This document shows, piece after piece, positions 46,802 through 58,652 of a DNA stretch of 64,000 nt (position 1 is its first letter; each line of letters begins with the position of its first letter). The notes under the pieces were generated by a model that did no database searches, had not been told where the DNA came from, and saw only the letters and a program-made list of their open reading frames with translations. A program made the translations under genes and the position numbers. Source of the DNA: Diadema setosum (taxonomy: Eukaryota; Echinodermata; Echinoidea; Diadematoida; Diadematidae); NCBI GenBank assembly GCA_033980235.1, contig CM067067.1, forward strand, positions 33,428,451 through 33,492,450. The letters are read 5' to 3'.

Positions 46802-48470
46802 CAGTCACCGCAAACTTTATTCGGGGAGTCAACTGCTTCTTCAGATATACGTATCATCTCCTCCTGGAAAGAGAGAATTTTGTTCTGCGCCTAACTTTTG
46901 ATGAGTTTATGTGAGTCTTTTTGTTTGTTCTGTTTGAAAATCAATTGAAATAAACGTGCAACTTGAATTGAACGAAACCTAAGTTACTGCAAGACAGTGA
47001 TCATGCGTCATAGGGGCTGGGATTCTCACAGCGATCTACAAATTGACTTGCTTGATAAAGAGATGGTGGCTTGACGAAGACTGTCATTAAGTCCTTCCAA
47101 ATCATGGCAGACTTGAAGTTTTAATAATCCAAGGCTTGATTTTCTCCTCTTATCATTTCTTTTTCCTAACTAATTATAAAGATATCATTTCCATTCATTA
47201 GAAGCGTATTTTGACGTCGCTATATCATAGTCGCCTTGCCGGCTACTCTAATCTTTAGTCTGATATTTGTTATTTGCTGTAATTTTTATATTTTTGCCTT
47301 TTCTCTGTTTTCCGTGTGAGTATATACTCTCAAGTACTCCACAGAATGTTCCAATATGATTGTTGGGCAATCTCACCGGTGGAAAACAAAGCAATTAAAA
47401 GTGTGATTTCTTTTGCTGAAGTTATGCATAATTATTTCCACCGAATGTATTTCTTGTCCTTGACAAGATAAGAAAATGATAATTGACCAATTCCAAGTTA
47501 TTGTCCTAGTGTAGTATCATTGTCATTGTAATCATCATTATCTAACAAACTGGTTTGTTGACAGTTACAAAAAGAATAAATCTTTAGCCTAAATATAAAA
47601 CAGATAACTATCTCTGAAACATGATAAGAATCTATAGGCCATACTTTTCATTGAATTTCTAACTATCTCAATCTCGAGACTGTATTATGATTTCAAAATC
47701 ATTTTCGGTTTGCATTCGTCTCGATATTCTATGCACGTAACTAAATCCGTATGTCTGTCGACAAAGTTAAAACTTCGATAACATGAGCGTGGTTAAAAAG
47801 TTTTGAGCACATGCATCTCCAATTTGCACATGACCATTATATACACGGATGTAAAACAAACAAACAAACAAACAAACAAACAAACGTTTGGTGTGGGTGC
47901 ACATCAGAGTTCGTCGCCCACGAATCATACATCCCACGAGTATTGCAGCTCACGAGTCATACAGCCCATGCGTTCCACTCTAAGCAAACAAGGTCCATGA
48001 GACCGAAAAATTAGGGCCTGTGTTATGTAATAGGGCTCGTTGACTGTTTTACCTATAGTGTCGAACTCATGTTCCTCTTTTCAATGTCGAACTCGTGGGC
48101 TGGTTGACTCGTGGGTTCCGGTCTCGTGAGACCCCTTTAATGTAATGATATTGTAGTTGCTACTAAAAGTTTGTTTAAAAAAAGAATTGCCCTTTTTTAA
48201 ATAAGGGTGAATGATGATGCTGTGAATGGTGATGGTAAACGTGATGTGATAATGATAGTAATGAACATCACACGTAATGACATCTACGCTACTGATAATA
48301 ATAATTTGATTTACACAGCATACTACAGTCAAGATATGCCAAATTGTGCATCATTGTAATTCAATAGTGTAAGCATGAAAATAGATAACATGAAATACAT
48401 TTGTATTAGTTTCCGATAACGCATTAAACGATAACTAACTGCAACTACACATTGTGCATGTCTGATGTCA
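46802..48470. other. Intergenic, no gene seen
   Basis: It contains an (AAAC)n run at about 47857-47884. No supported exon or element ends. Confidence 0.6.
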
Positions 48471-49530
48471 CATGTTAGATTATTGCATGACAATTATGTT
48501 ATGTAACTCTTTGATATTATCATACATTTCATATTGCAACATTTTATGCGCAACTTCAAAATGTCACATAGATAATATATTGCTTCTACAAAAGAAAGCT
48601 ATACGTATTGGATGCCCTAACTCAGGTTATCGAGACCATTCAGATCCTTTATTAGCAGAATTAAAAACACTGAAGGTAAATGACATCAATTTCTTCTTTT
48701 TTTTTTCAAAATTCACGCTTTATGGTTCGCTTTCATAATGGTCAGTTGCCATCTTCTTTCTTCTCACTATTCCAGTTAACAAGGATAACTTATCCCACAA
48801 GACAATCTGATAAATTTCATTTATATAAACCTAAAACAGTGATGGCTGTAAAATCTATCAGACACACCGAACCCGATGTTTGGAACTCTCTTCCTTCTGA
48901 AATTCGAAGTAATTAAAGTCCATGCATTCTTTTAGGAAGGCTGTAAAGACAATGTTACTCTCTCGATATCAGTAATTTCGTTGTCACTGTTAGTGTATAA
49001 TACACGAAGTTCTTTCGTAGATATATCGCCGCATTTCATCTATTATGTATAAGTAAGATGTAAAAAACCATGAACTGTATAACTGTTCACCTGCACCTCA
49101 GTGAGAAATATTTTGTCATGCCTTACTGATCAGTGATCCAGGTGAACTAACTTTGTGTCAGCCTTTAGTGAAAGCAGACAGACCTCTCCCTTCCTTTCTC
49201 CTTTCTTCTATCCTATCTCTACGCAAGTCATCCTTCAATCCTATTTTTTTTTTTCTATGTGTATTATGTACGAGGGCTGCACGCAAATCAAGCCACGCTT
49301 AAGCCCTACTGTATAATTCATTGTACGGTTGTATTGCTGAAACGTTTCCACTGTACATTATGAAAAGGCATGAAGATAACAATTTTATCAAATTATCATA
49401 TTTTATCAAATATCAAATTAACAACTGATGTTTATGTTATTATTTATGGCTCCAACAATGTATGTATATATACATGTAAATGTATTCTCATGTACAATGA
49501 TAATACAGGAATCAATAAATCAAATCAAAT
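48471..49530 (+). mobile_element. Decayed LINE 3' fragment
   Basis: Two out-of-phase frames together cover the end of a LINE reverse-transcriptase ORF. The first (about 48472-48700) has LSYISYCNILCA and LLLQKKAIRI. The second (about 48695-48915) has YPTRQSDKFHLYKPKT and PDVWNSLPSEIRS. The frame breaks in a T run near 48693-48706. The 3' end is AATAAATCAAATCAAATC near 49515. It is non-functional. Confidence 0.75.
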
Positions 49531-50942
49531 CAAAATCAACCGTGACAGTTGTTTCAAAATCATCGCCACTTTCACTCGCCGAAGAAGAGGACGGGAAAAA
49601 TAAACTAAGAGTGATGCGGACAGAGTTCAACCTCATCATTCAGAAATGAAATCAGTATTGACTAAAAGATTTTAGTCAGAAATTATAGCAAAATAATACC
49701 TTACCATCCAAGTAGAAAACGCAACTCTAATTCGGATAATTTGGAAGTCCTTTTGCCAAAGTAAGGCAGACTACCGGCCATCCCAGGCGTCAAGAGAATA
49801 ATGATACAAAACGTGAAGAAAGGTTCTCCGTAAAACTTGAGCATTCAACTAAAAGGCCATGGGGGTTGTTCAAATTACTACCTGCTGGCTAGAACCTTAT
49901 GTTGAAATTACCATGGATTACTTAAATGACGTCATCTACGCAGGGCGCGTTGTCTGTCTCTTGTACATTAACTGAGACGCAAAGCAAACTTCACTGTATA
50001 GCCAATGTGTGCTCCTCCTATTTAGGGTGCCCGCACGGGATGCACTGTCGGGCGTTCTCTTTTACGATAAAGTGAACGCAGTAGCCAATCTGCTGTCAAA
50101 GCTGTTGGATTGCTCCGAGAGTTTAGATGAAGTCGTTCGCTTCCCCGTCTACTAGCACAAAACAAGCACTCCTTCAGCTATTGTTGGCATCTCCCTTTGT
50201 TTGTCGGACGTCACTCAAAAGGTAATTTTTTTCAAACACAGCGGAATTGATGTATCACTAGATACATGCAGCCTGAGCTGATTTTAGCATGCTTCCCTCG
50301 AGCGATATGAGTTTGGATGTATCATGCAGATTTGTCTCAAAATGAGTTTATGACTCTCCAATTTTCAGATTTGTTGTTTTGCAACAACGATAAATCAAAA
50401 TGATATTGGACAACGTGCCTGGGATTCATATAAAGATGATTGATAAAATGTATATTTATACGAAGTGGCTGGTATAATGCACATAAATTCAAAGTTTCAG
50501 TTTTCAGTTACATTTTTCTCATTAAGATCAAAATTCACAAATTAAATCATTGTGGCAAATAAAACAACTTTCTCTTCAAAACAAGAGTAAGAGCATCTAA
50601 AGAGTACGTAAAGGAATAGATACAATTTCGTGCACATATACAATAACGTGCACAACAATGAGCAGCTTGCTTGACTGGGATAATAGCCTTGGGGTGATAT
50701 GGTAGCTATTAGACAGCGTTTCATTTCTTTAGTTTATTATGCTTTATTTCCTAGTCATAATCGCACTATCATCAATATATTTTAACAAGCCTTTTTCTTT
50801 CTTGAAGGTCAAAAGGAGTTCTGAGAACATGAATTATTCCTAAGACTCTCTCTCTCTTTTCTTTTTCTCGAAAAGGGGACAGCTGTAAATGATACATGAA
50901 TGTTGTCGATATTAATCGATTTGTTTCGTCAAACTGTAGATC
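49531..50942. other. Upstream of the GPCR gene; no other gene seen
   Basis: No coding exon found. The sequence TTTGTTTCGTCAAACTGTAG, ending just before 50940, is a good splice acceptor three bases upstream of the GPCR start codon. The 5' UTR may therefore be split, with its first exon somewhere in this stretch. Confidence 0.4.
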
Positions 50943-51971
50943 ATGGACCACGTTGAAGTAAACCTGAGTTCGTCGCTGCTCGAAGAGGCAATTGATTACT
51001 CATCAAACATCACTAGCGGTAGTTTGATGGATGGCTTTTCGTCAATACCAAGCGTCTCATTTTCAGCCCAGAGCATAGTTTTACAAGTTTCGATTTCCAT
51101 CGTCAGCATCTTCACGAACATGCTCGACATCGTAGTGGCCTGCCACAGCGAGTTCGAATTCCCGATCAGTAGCCGAGTGACTATCGTTTCCATGGCGATT
51201 GCCGACTGCATTCTCGGTGTCGCTCTCGCCGGGTATGTTGCCATGACGCTATGGTCACCAACCTTCTGCCGATTTTACTTGGTCGTCAGCATCGCCTGCG
51301 TTCGCATTAGTATCATCTCACTCATATTCATCATTGTCGACCGGTATTTCGCTGTCGTGTTCCCCTTCCGACATCAGAGGTTTGCCACCAAGAAGTTGTA
51401 CATAGGTTTCATGCTCAGCGCGGCGACTCTGCTAACCGTAGCCAATGTAATTGATATCGGCCCGGGTAAGTTCATATTCGTGCCCAGACTACTAACCTGT
51501 GATTACGTGGTGTCCATATCACATGCACTCGTCTTAGCGGCAGTGTTTTACTTCGTCCCTCTCACTGTTATGATCATCGTTTACACTCATCTTCTCCTAG
51601 TCGTCAGGAAGATGGCGCGAAATATGGTCCGCATTTATCCGCAGAGACAGGTGCCAATGGACCGGCCAGGGGAACCCGGGGGACAGCCCAATGCTCCCCC
51701 TCCTCCACATAACCAAGGCCAAAAGCATTTCAAGGTCATCCTCACGTTTTTTGCGGTCACCGTCGCTTTTACGCTTACCAACGTTCCTAATCGCATCGCC
51801 CGACTTCTGCTGCTTCATCAGGGGATCAGCGCATTGTCGCCAGTCTCATTCTATATCACACGCACCTTACTCATTACCAGCAGCTGGTGGAATTTCGTCA
51901 TATTTTCGCTCATAAACTCCAGCTTCAGGAGGGTCCTGAAGAAAATATTTCCCTGGAGACTCACCCGCTGA
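50943..51971 (+). CDS. Rhodopsin-like (class A) G-protein-coupled receptor, single coding exon
   Basis: The 342-aa seven-helix membrane receptor has an extracellular N-terminus with N-glycosylation sites at N7 and N22. TM1 spans about 44-67 (N59). TM2 includes MAIAD (D88). TM3 starts at C109 and ends in the DRY motif (133-135). C186 in the second extracellular loop can pair with C109. TM5 contains P206. The third intracellular loop is proline-rich (APPPPHNQGQ). TM6 carries TLTNVP where most receptors have CWxP. TM7 reads NFVIF (317-321) where NPxxY is usual, and SSFRR begins helix 8. These are departures at two activation switches. The ligand is unknown; it resembles divergent invertebrate amine/peptide-type class A receptors. 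The start is the first in-frame ATG, next to a probable splice acceptor. Confidence 0.92.
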   Translation: MDHVEVNLSSSLLEEAIDYSSNITSGSLMDGFSSIPSVSFSAQSIVLQVSISIVSIFTNMLDIVVACHSEFEFPISSRVTIVSMAIADCILGVALAGYVAMTLWSPTFCRFYLVVSIACVRISIISLIFIIVDRYFAVVFPFRHQRFATKKLYIGFMLSAATLLTVANVIDIGPGKFIFVPRLLTCDYVVSISHALVLAAVFYFVPLTVMIIVYTHLLLVVRKMARNMVRIYPQRQVPMDRPGEPGGQPNAPPPPHNQGQKHFKVILTFFAVTVAFTLTNVPNRIARLLLLHQGISALSPVSFYITRTLLITSSWWNFVIFSLINSSFRRVLKKIFPWRLTR

Positions 51972-52468
51972 ATTATGCAATCTTCTTGCTGATGACTCCA
52001 GCTGGTTCAGGGGAGGTCTTCTCCTACGTACCATATCCAGAAGAGTGAAGCAAACTATCGTAAGAGTGTAGAAATATGGTGAATCTGTTTCTTTTTCGTA
52101 GACATCGCGCACTATTCAATTATTTGTTCTAAAAACTACATCGTTTTATATCATGCATACACTATTTGACTGGGTTCACGTGAAGAGAATGAACGCGTCC
52201 TTTATTCAGAAACAAAATAGAACAACAATGAAAGTATATTGATTGCCTGTATACGGTCTGCCTTAGAATTAAAAGAAAAAAAATTGGCATCTATAACAGA
52301 CAAATGATGATAAAATAGGTCAAAACATACAAAAGAATTAAAAATTGGTAGAATAATGTTATAACTCGTCACTGTAAGATAAAAAGTGTAATGCCATTAT
52401 CATATTATATTGATAATCAGCGAAAAGTTTGTCGGTTTGTCATTCACGTCACTAAAATCGCAGATTTT

Positions 52469-52504
<36 letters not shown>

Positions 52505-53390
52505 CGTGGTGTGTAGATACCTTTAACTTAAAGGGGATGGCTGTAACTGTAACGGAAGTTTTCAACATGTCCAAAACTTCCATAGCGAGGTCGCCGTGGT
52601 TTTAGAGCGCATCACAATCGCCTCACGAGCGCATTAAAACCACCACATTCGTAGCTCTGACGGGGTAGCAACGCATAAAGCGTTACTCAAGCGCATCGAA
52701 AGCGCCCCCATCGCCCATGAAAATTACCACTTTTACAGTATTACGTGACAGTAACCGACCATGAATGAAAGAAAGTGATGCACCAGACCAGGGAGGTGGA
52801 TATGGAGAAAAGCGTGTAAAATTCCTTTTTCCACGTACACTCAGTACGAATCTACTATGTTTATTATATTGTTTGTTTATTATATATCAGTGCAAGTCAA
52901 TGAATGTAAATTAAGTTGTAATCTTTTCAAATATATCTTCATAAAATTGTCTCATTGTAGGATATGATTTGTAGTTTGCTCTTAAGTCAGTACTCTTGTA
53001 TTGTACACACATTTTACCCTTTTCATTGAATGGATGACTAATTAACTAATAGTGAAATTTCACATCAGGTTCTAACTGATGTGTTCTAGAATGCTTAGAT
53101 GTAAGGGTTAAACCATATTATGCATATCCATGTTGGTTTGACACTGGCATTTGATTGAAGAAATTCAATCATGAAACCCATTTTATACCCCGATCGCTTG
53201 AGATCGTAGCATGAGCCCGGCGTAAACGTATCACTGCCGCTACGATCGTATCGTAAATTATCAGAAACGTATCACTATCGTACGATCGTAAATTGAATTT
53301 CGTTTACAAAAGTAAAAGATCAATGATATCTTATGTATATTTTGTTTCAATATGTTTGGGGGAATATGCACCTACAAGCTTTGCTTCTTG
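51972..53390. other. Downstream of the GPCR; no gene seen
   Basis: It includes a (GT)n run (about 52475-52500), a GC-richer tract at 52560-52720 with repeated AGCGCAT-type motifs, and a tract at 53215-53295 with several ACGATCGTA motifs. No coding exon. Confidence 0.55.
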
Positions 53391-53395
53391 CTTCT

Positions 53396-53782
53396 TCTGA
53401 TATATACAGATTGATAATATTTGTAGTAAACTCTTTATTGAAACCTAATAATGCATCAGTTTCAAACTGCAATTGATACATTTACTTGTGACATTAGATG
53501 CCTATACTACGATGTAATTTCGTGATATAAGTGAGTAGTTAAACACGTTCCCTCATTCACTCCCTGATCATCGAGTGAACATGGTCAGTGGAAATTTATG
53601 ACATTATTTACTGTTTGACATAATACATATACAGATTGATTTGTTTGATATATACAGATTGATAATATTTGTAGTAAACTCTTTATTGAAACCTAATAAT
53701 GCATCAGTTTCAAACTGCAATTGATACATTTACTTGTGACATTTATAGATGCCTATACTACGATGTAATTTCGTGATATAAG
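53396..53782. repeat. Direct duplication of about 135 bp
   Basis: A segment beginning TGATATATACAGATTGATAA and ending TTTCGTGATATAAG occurs at about 53398-53532 and again at about 53646-53782. They are almost identical apart from a short insertion (TTA) before TAGATGCC. The spacing is about 248 bp. Non-coding. Confidence 0.85.
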
Positions 53783-55180
53783 ATCGAAGACTGAAAACAA
53801 TCGTAATTATTATTTAAATATGAATTTATATAAGACAACTAACACACCGTACAATTTCACTATGATAAAAAAAGCTCAACATATGTATAGATCATTGTGT
53901 ATAGTTACCAAAATGCTGTAATGACCTTAAATTAGATCGTACTGCATGATCTGGTCATTGATGTGATAAACTTTACCTTAATAGACAATGATATTATTGT
54001 AAAGGATGCTATTGTCCTGCCCAGTAGGACCCATTTTGTCAAAACGTGCATACTGCTTTTTTTTTTTTATTGTGGCAGAACTCCCTGTTACTCTTGTAGA
54101 TTACTGTATGATTATGCCTGTACTCAATACTGTTAAAAAGCGAGGTATACACTCAAAATTGCCGTATACATTAATTTATTGACCTCCCCAACACAGTATG
54201 ACGTTGTAATCATGCTGATACATCTGCAATATATAAACACAAACAAATCTTACTGTGTTCTCCAGCAATGTACCAATATAATACAAATCTTATTGTGTAT
54301 ATTTATATAGATACATTATGCACTTATATCTTGGAATGCCATTAAAATGACATAGCCAAAGGGAGTACAGTATACCAACGAAATACGCAGAAAATCATGT
54401 ACAACGAACAACGTTTTATATCATTTGTCGCATGTTTGAGCACAAATCCACGACGAATGTCTTTATTATGTGGAAGAGCTTTCTTTTATCGTTGCTTTGT
54501 TTCCTCCCCTCCCCGTAAAACAAATCAAAGTCAAAGGGGCAAAACCAAAATTAACACATTTCTTTTCTCTTTCTTAAAGAGGTCTTCGTGGATTTACACC
54601 CAAGAACATCATTCAATTTGGATTTAATGAAATATAATTTTATTATTGTCATATTACTACTTAAAATGCATGAACTTTGCACAAAGTTTCTCTCCGTTAG
54701 TACACAGTCGTTGGCAGGGGTTAAGCAGCATGACTCAGTAATAGCAACTGAGATATTCTTTTTTTTTTTATCTTGTTATGACCCTTTCGTCCGAATGCCG
54801 GGCCCTGCCGGCGCCGCTGCATTACCGGAAAGACTTTCTATTTACGTGCATATCTGATTATACCTAAACTGTACTTACCTTTCAACCTTGATATTGACAA
54901 TGACATCAGTTGGCCGCATCTTGGTTTGTTTATTTGTTTTGTTTTGTTTTTGTTTTTTGTTTTTGTTTAAACTGAACTTCTTCCCCATAGAGCACTATTG
55001 ATCAGCAGAGTATCATTTATTTCCGCTTCTGACGAATTAAACAACATACCAGCTTACATTTAAATCAGATTCTAAAAATTTTGTATAAGATAAATAAACG
55101 GCTGATGTTTTTGACGATCAGGACAAATTCAATTGGTCTGGATTTTCCTAAACTACCAGTAGATAATGTATACAGAATGA
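53783..55180. other. Intergenic, no gene seen
   Basis: AT-rich sequence without supported exons or element ends. A GTTTTGTTTTTG run lies near 54937-54968. Confidence 0.6.
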
Positions 55181-55184
55181 ATTT

Positions 55185-56752
55185 TTTTATTTTTGTCAAG
55201 ACAGTGTCCGTACACAGTTATAAATCCCTCAAGAATGTCCCGTTTGCACTCTTGTATACTTGTGAACCCTTTCATTGTAGTTTGACACAAGAATTTTCCT
55301 CCAGATGTACATTCCTCCTTCATGTCTCACCTTCACAAACTATCTCTACGTAAATGCATAGACGTTTGAAGGGGCTTGTCAGCATGACTCTGTTTAACAA
55401 CCAATCTAATTTTTTTTTTACCTTAACTGTTAGAACACCTCGTTCGTATGCTATTATCCACCGTACACAGTTATAAATCACTCAAGAATGTCCCGTTTGC
55501 ACTCGTGTAAACTTGTGAACCCTTTCATTGTAATTTGACACAAGAATTTTCCTCCAGATGTACATTCCTCCTTCATGTCTCACCTTCACAAACTATCTCT
55601 ACGTAAATGCATAGACGTTCGAAGGGGCTTGTCAGCATGACTCTGTTAAACAACCAATCTAATTTTTTACCTTAACTGTTAGAACACCTCGTTCGTATGC
55701 TATTATTGGAGTAATTCTATTTCTGTTATTACCATATAAGCGCCTTGTCTTCTTTCATAATCATTGTTATTTCATATTACGCATACGAATTTACCTCACC
55801 AACGTTAAGTGTAGGAGGACTCCATTTACCTTTGTAGACATAAATTTAGCGAGACTACATGATGTAACATTTGTTCTATTGTATAACATAAAAATTCTTT
55901 ATTTTTGTCAAGACTGTGTCCGTGCACAGTTATAAATCACTCAAGAATGTTCCGTTTGCACTCTTGTAAACTTGTGAACCCTTTCATTGTAGTTTGACAC
56001 AAGAATTTTTCTCCAGATGTACATTCCTCATTCATGTCTCACCTTCACAAACTATCTCTACGTAAATGCATAAACGTTCGAAGGGGCTTGTCAGCTTGAC
56101 TCTGTAAAACAACCAATCTATTTTTTTTTTACCTTAACTGTTAGAACACCTCGTTCGTATGCTATTATTGGAGTAATTATATTTCTGTTATTACCATAGA
56201 AGCGCCTTGTCTTCTTTTATAATCATTGTTATTTCATATTACGCATACGAATTTACCTCACCAACGTTAAGTGTAGGAGGATTCCATACGACTTTACCTC
56301 ACCAACGTTAAAGGCATAATTTACCATTTGCAGGTGAAAGCATTAGTGCTTTAAAATAGTTCTAAAATGTGAGTTAGGGATAGAAACAACCACTGTCAAA
56401 ATTTGAATCCGTATAATTGATGTGAAGTGTTGTTAAATACACAAAATGTGAACAATAGTTACAATAAAAATGTTTCCAGACTAAACCGTATACAGTTACG
56501 GTTTACTGAGAAAAACCCTGATATCTCCTTATATTTCAGGTTTTATTGCAAATATTTCATATGGTAGGATGTTTTATGATACAACAGACCTACACATATG
56601 CATCAAATGTGATATCTTGAACATTTTTGAAATCACTGCTCCCAAAGGTAAACTGGACCTTTAAGTGTAGGAGGATTCCATTTACTTTTGTAGACATAAA
56701 TTTAGCGAGACTATATGATGTAACATTTGTTCTATTGTATAACGTAAAAATG
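55185..56752. repeat. Tandem segmental duplications
   Basis: A block of about 250 bp beginning GTCCGTACACAGTTATAAAT and ending TCGTATGCTATTAT occurs at about 55206-55454, 55461-55707 and 55919-56167. A second block beginning TGGAGTAATT and including ACCTCACCAACGTTAAGTGT occurs at about 55708-55895, 56168-56290 and, in part, 56661-56752. The copies are very similar, so the duplication is recent. No coding capacity was recognised. Confidence 0.85.
56312..56660. mobile_element. TTAA-flanked MITE (piggyBac-like), 349 bp, with empty sites in sister copies
   Basis: TTAA flanks it at 56308-56311 and 56661-56664. Left end: AGGCATAATTTACCATTTG. Reverse-complemented right end: AGGTCCAGTTTACCTTTGG. The duplicated host sequence CACCAACGTTAAGTGTAGGA is uninterrupted at 55805-55808 and 56267-56270, exactly where this copy carries the insert. 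It is non-coding. Confidence 0.9.
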
Positions 56753-56929
56753 TATCAGTATCATTATTGTTATTATCAACGCACATGCACTGCACACCCC
56801 CACACATGCACACACTCACATTTACATTCACGCACAGACATTGCAACGTACTACACAAAATACATGGCCCCAGAACAACCATTCTCAACTTTGCACTCAA
56901 ATCCTCATGACTCATAACAACGATCATCC

Positions 56930-58652
56930 TGATCAGGGTATCCCACAGGGAAGTCTTTTAGGGCCGTTATTGTTCATTATTTATATAAATGACTTTTGTC
57001 GCGTATCTGATGATCTCTCTTTTATTCATTTCGCAGATGATACAAATGTATTTTTCGCCCATAACGATATTGATTTTCTCGTTCACAAAATCAATATTGA
57101 ATTGAATAAAGTGACAAACTGGGTCAGAGCTAATAAGTTATCACTCAATGCTCAAAAAACGAAATATATGATTTTTAGTAGTACTGTTGACAGTTTAAAC
57201 ACAAATATAGTTTTAGATGATTCTCATCTACAAAGAGTATCAAATATTAAATTCTTGGGGGTCACTGTAGACGATAAACTTTCCTGGAAATCACATGTTG
57301 ATAATATTTGTAACATAATATCGCGTAATATAGGTGTTATAAATAGAATGAAATTTCATATCCCACAAAAAATATTACTTATGTTATATTCGTCGTTAAT
57401 ATTGCCTCATTTGAATTATGGAGTTTTAGTTTGGGGCAATACGCATCAGAATTTACTTGAAAGAGTGTCCCTCTTGCAAAAGAAAGCCCTCCGCGTTATC
57501 TGCCATTCCCCTGTACGTTCTCATACAAGCACGTTGTTTGCATCTAACAAGCTCTTAAAAATTAAAGATCTGTTTTTGTATAATTTAGGCCAATTTATGT
57601 ACAATTATTGCAACAATTTGCTTCCATCTATTTTTGATTCTATGTTCCTCAAAAACCAATCATTTCATGAATATCCCACTAGGCGTTCCAATGAATTTCA
57701 TTTACCCCTTTTACGCACGATCCTTGCTAAAAATACACTTATTTACAAAGGCCCAAATTATTGGAATTCTTTGAATCATGATATAAAAAACGCCCCATCC
57801 ATATATTCTTTCAAGAGGAGACTGAAGTCCTTTCTATTGCAATCGTATGACTCTACAGTACTGAACTAGCCATTTGGCCTTCTTTCTCACATAATGACTT
57901 ATTCACCTTTTCTCCTCTTTGAAGAATAACTTGTATTCTTTTGTATTCTTTTGGATGTCTGCTGCCATCTACGCTATCGCCCAATGCGTCAAAGACTTGA
58001 ATTTCTGTCTTGCTCCTGTTCATACGTCCCTTCATTTCCTTGCTTTTCTCCTTTCAGGCGTTACAATATCACGTTTTTTCTCCACAACTACCATCTGTTT
58101 CTCTTGACATGCTTTTGTCGAAGATCGCTCTCTCTGTTGTGCATTTTCGTTTGCTATTTTGTCTTCTGTTTGTTAGTCTTGTCCATTCAGTTTTGTCCCG
58201 TACAGCGTTTTCTTCAGTAGTTGTTTCGTTGTCTAGTCTTTTTCTATGTTTGTTTGCGTCTACGAAGGTAAATGAATTTATCTGTGAATCTAATTCTCAG
58301 TGGGCTTTCAGACTTCTTCCTCTTCTTTTTTCTTTTTTTCCCTTTTGTATTTATGATGCTTCAATTAATCTTCCCATTGATGTTATTTTTCCAGAGGGGC
58401 CCACATTCTACAAGCTCTGTCTTTTTAGTGGGTCTCTCCATTTTTCACACTTTAAGCAAAGTTATACATGTACTTCATTTCGATCACTTCTGTTTCTTTT
58501 TTTCAACAATGTATAATTACTATAAGGTCCTCATTATTGTTGTACATTCTTTTTAATACATAATGTTCTGTTTACCTTATTCTCTGTTGTCAAAAGAAGT
58601 GTAACTTATGTTTTGTCGGAAAATGAAATAAACTTTGAATTGAATTGAATTG
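56930..58652 (+). mobile_element. 5'-truncated LINE (CR1/L2-like), first of three in a chain
   Basis: The open frame, ending at 57869, starts inside the reverse transcriptase: GIPQGSLLGPLLFIIYIND, then IHFADDTNVFF (catalytic A-D-D), NKLSLNAQKTKYM, IKFLGVTVDD, and the C-terminal YPTRRSNEFHLPLLRTIL and GPNYWNS. The endonuclease and the first half of the polymerase are missing. A 3' UTR of about 780 bp ends in AATAAACTTTGAATTGAATT, a (TTGAA)n tail. The remaining frame is undamaged, which suggests a fairly young insertion. Confidence 0.9.

Noticed and set aside
57951..58556. Hydrophobic open frames of 60-168 codons after the first LINE ORF
   Set aside because: They lie in the T-rich 3' UTR of the LINE; the hydrophobic residues follow from T-rich codons.
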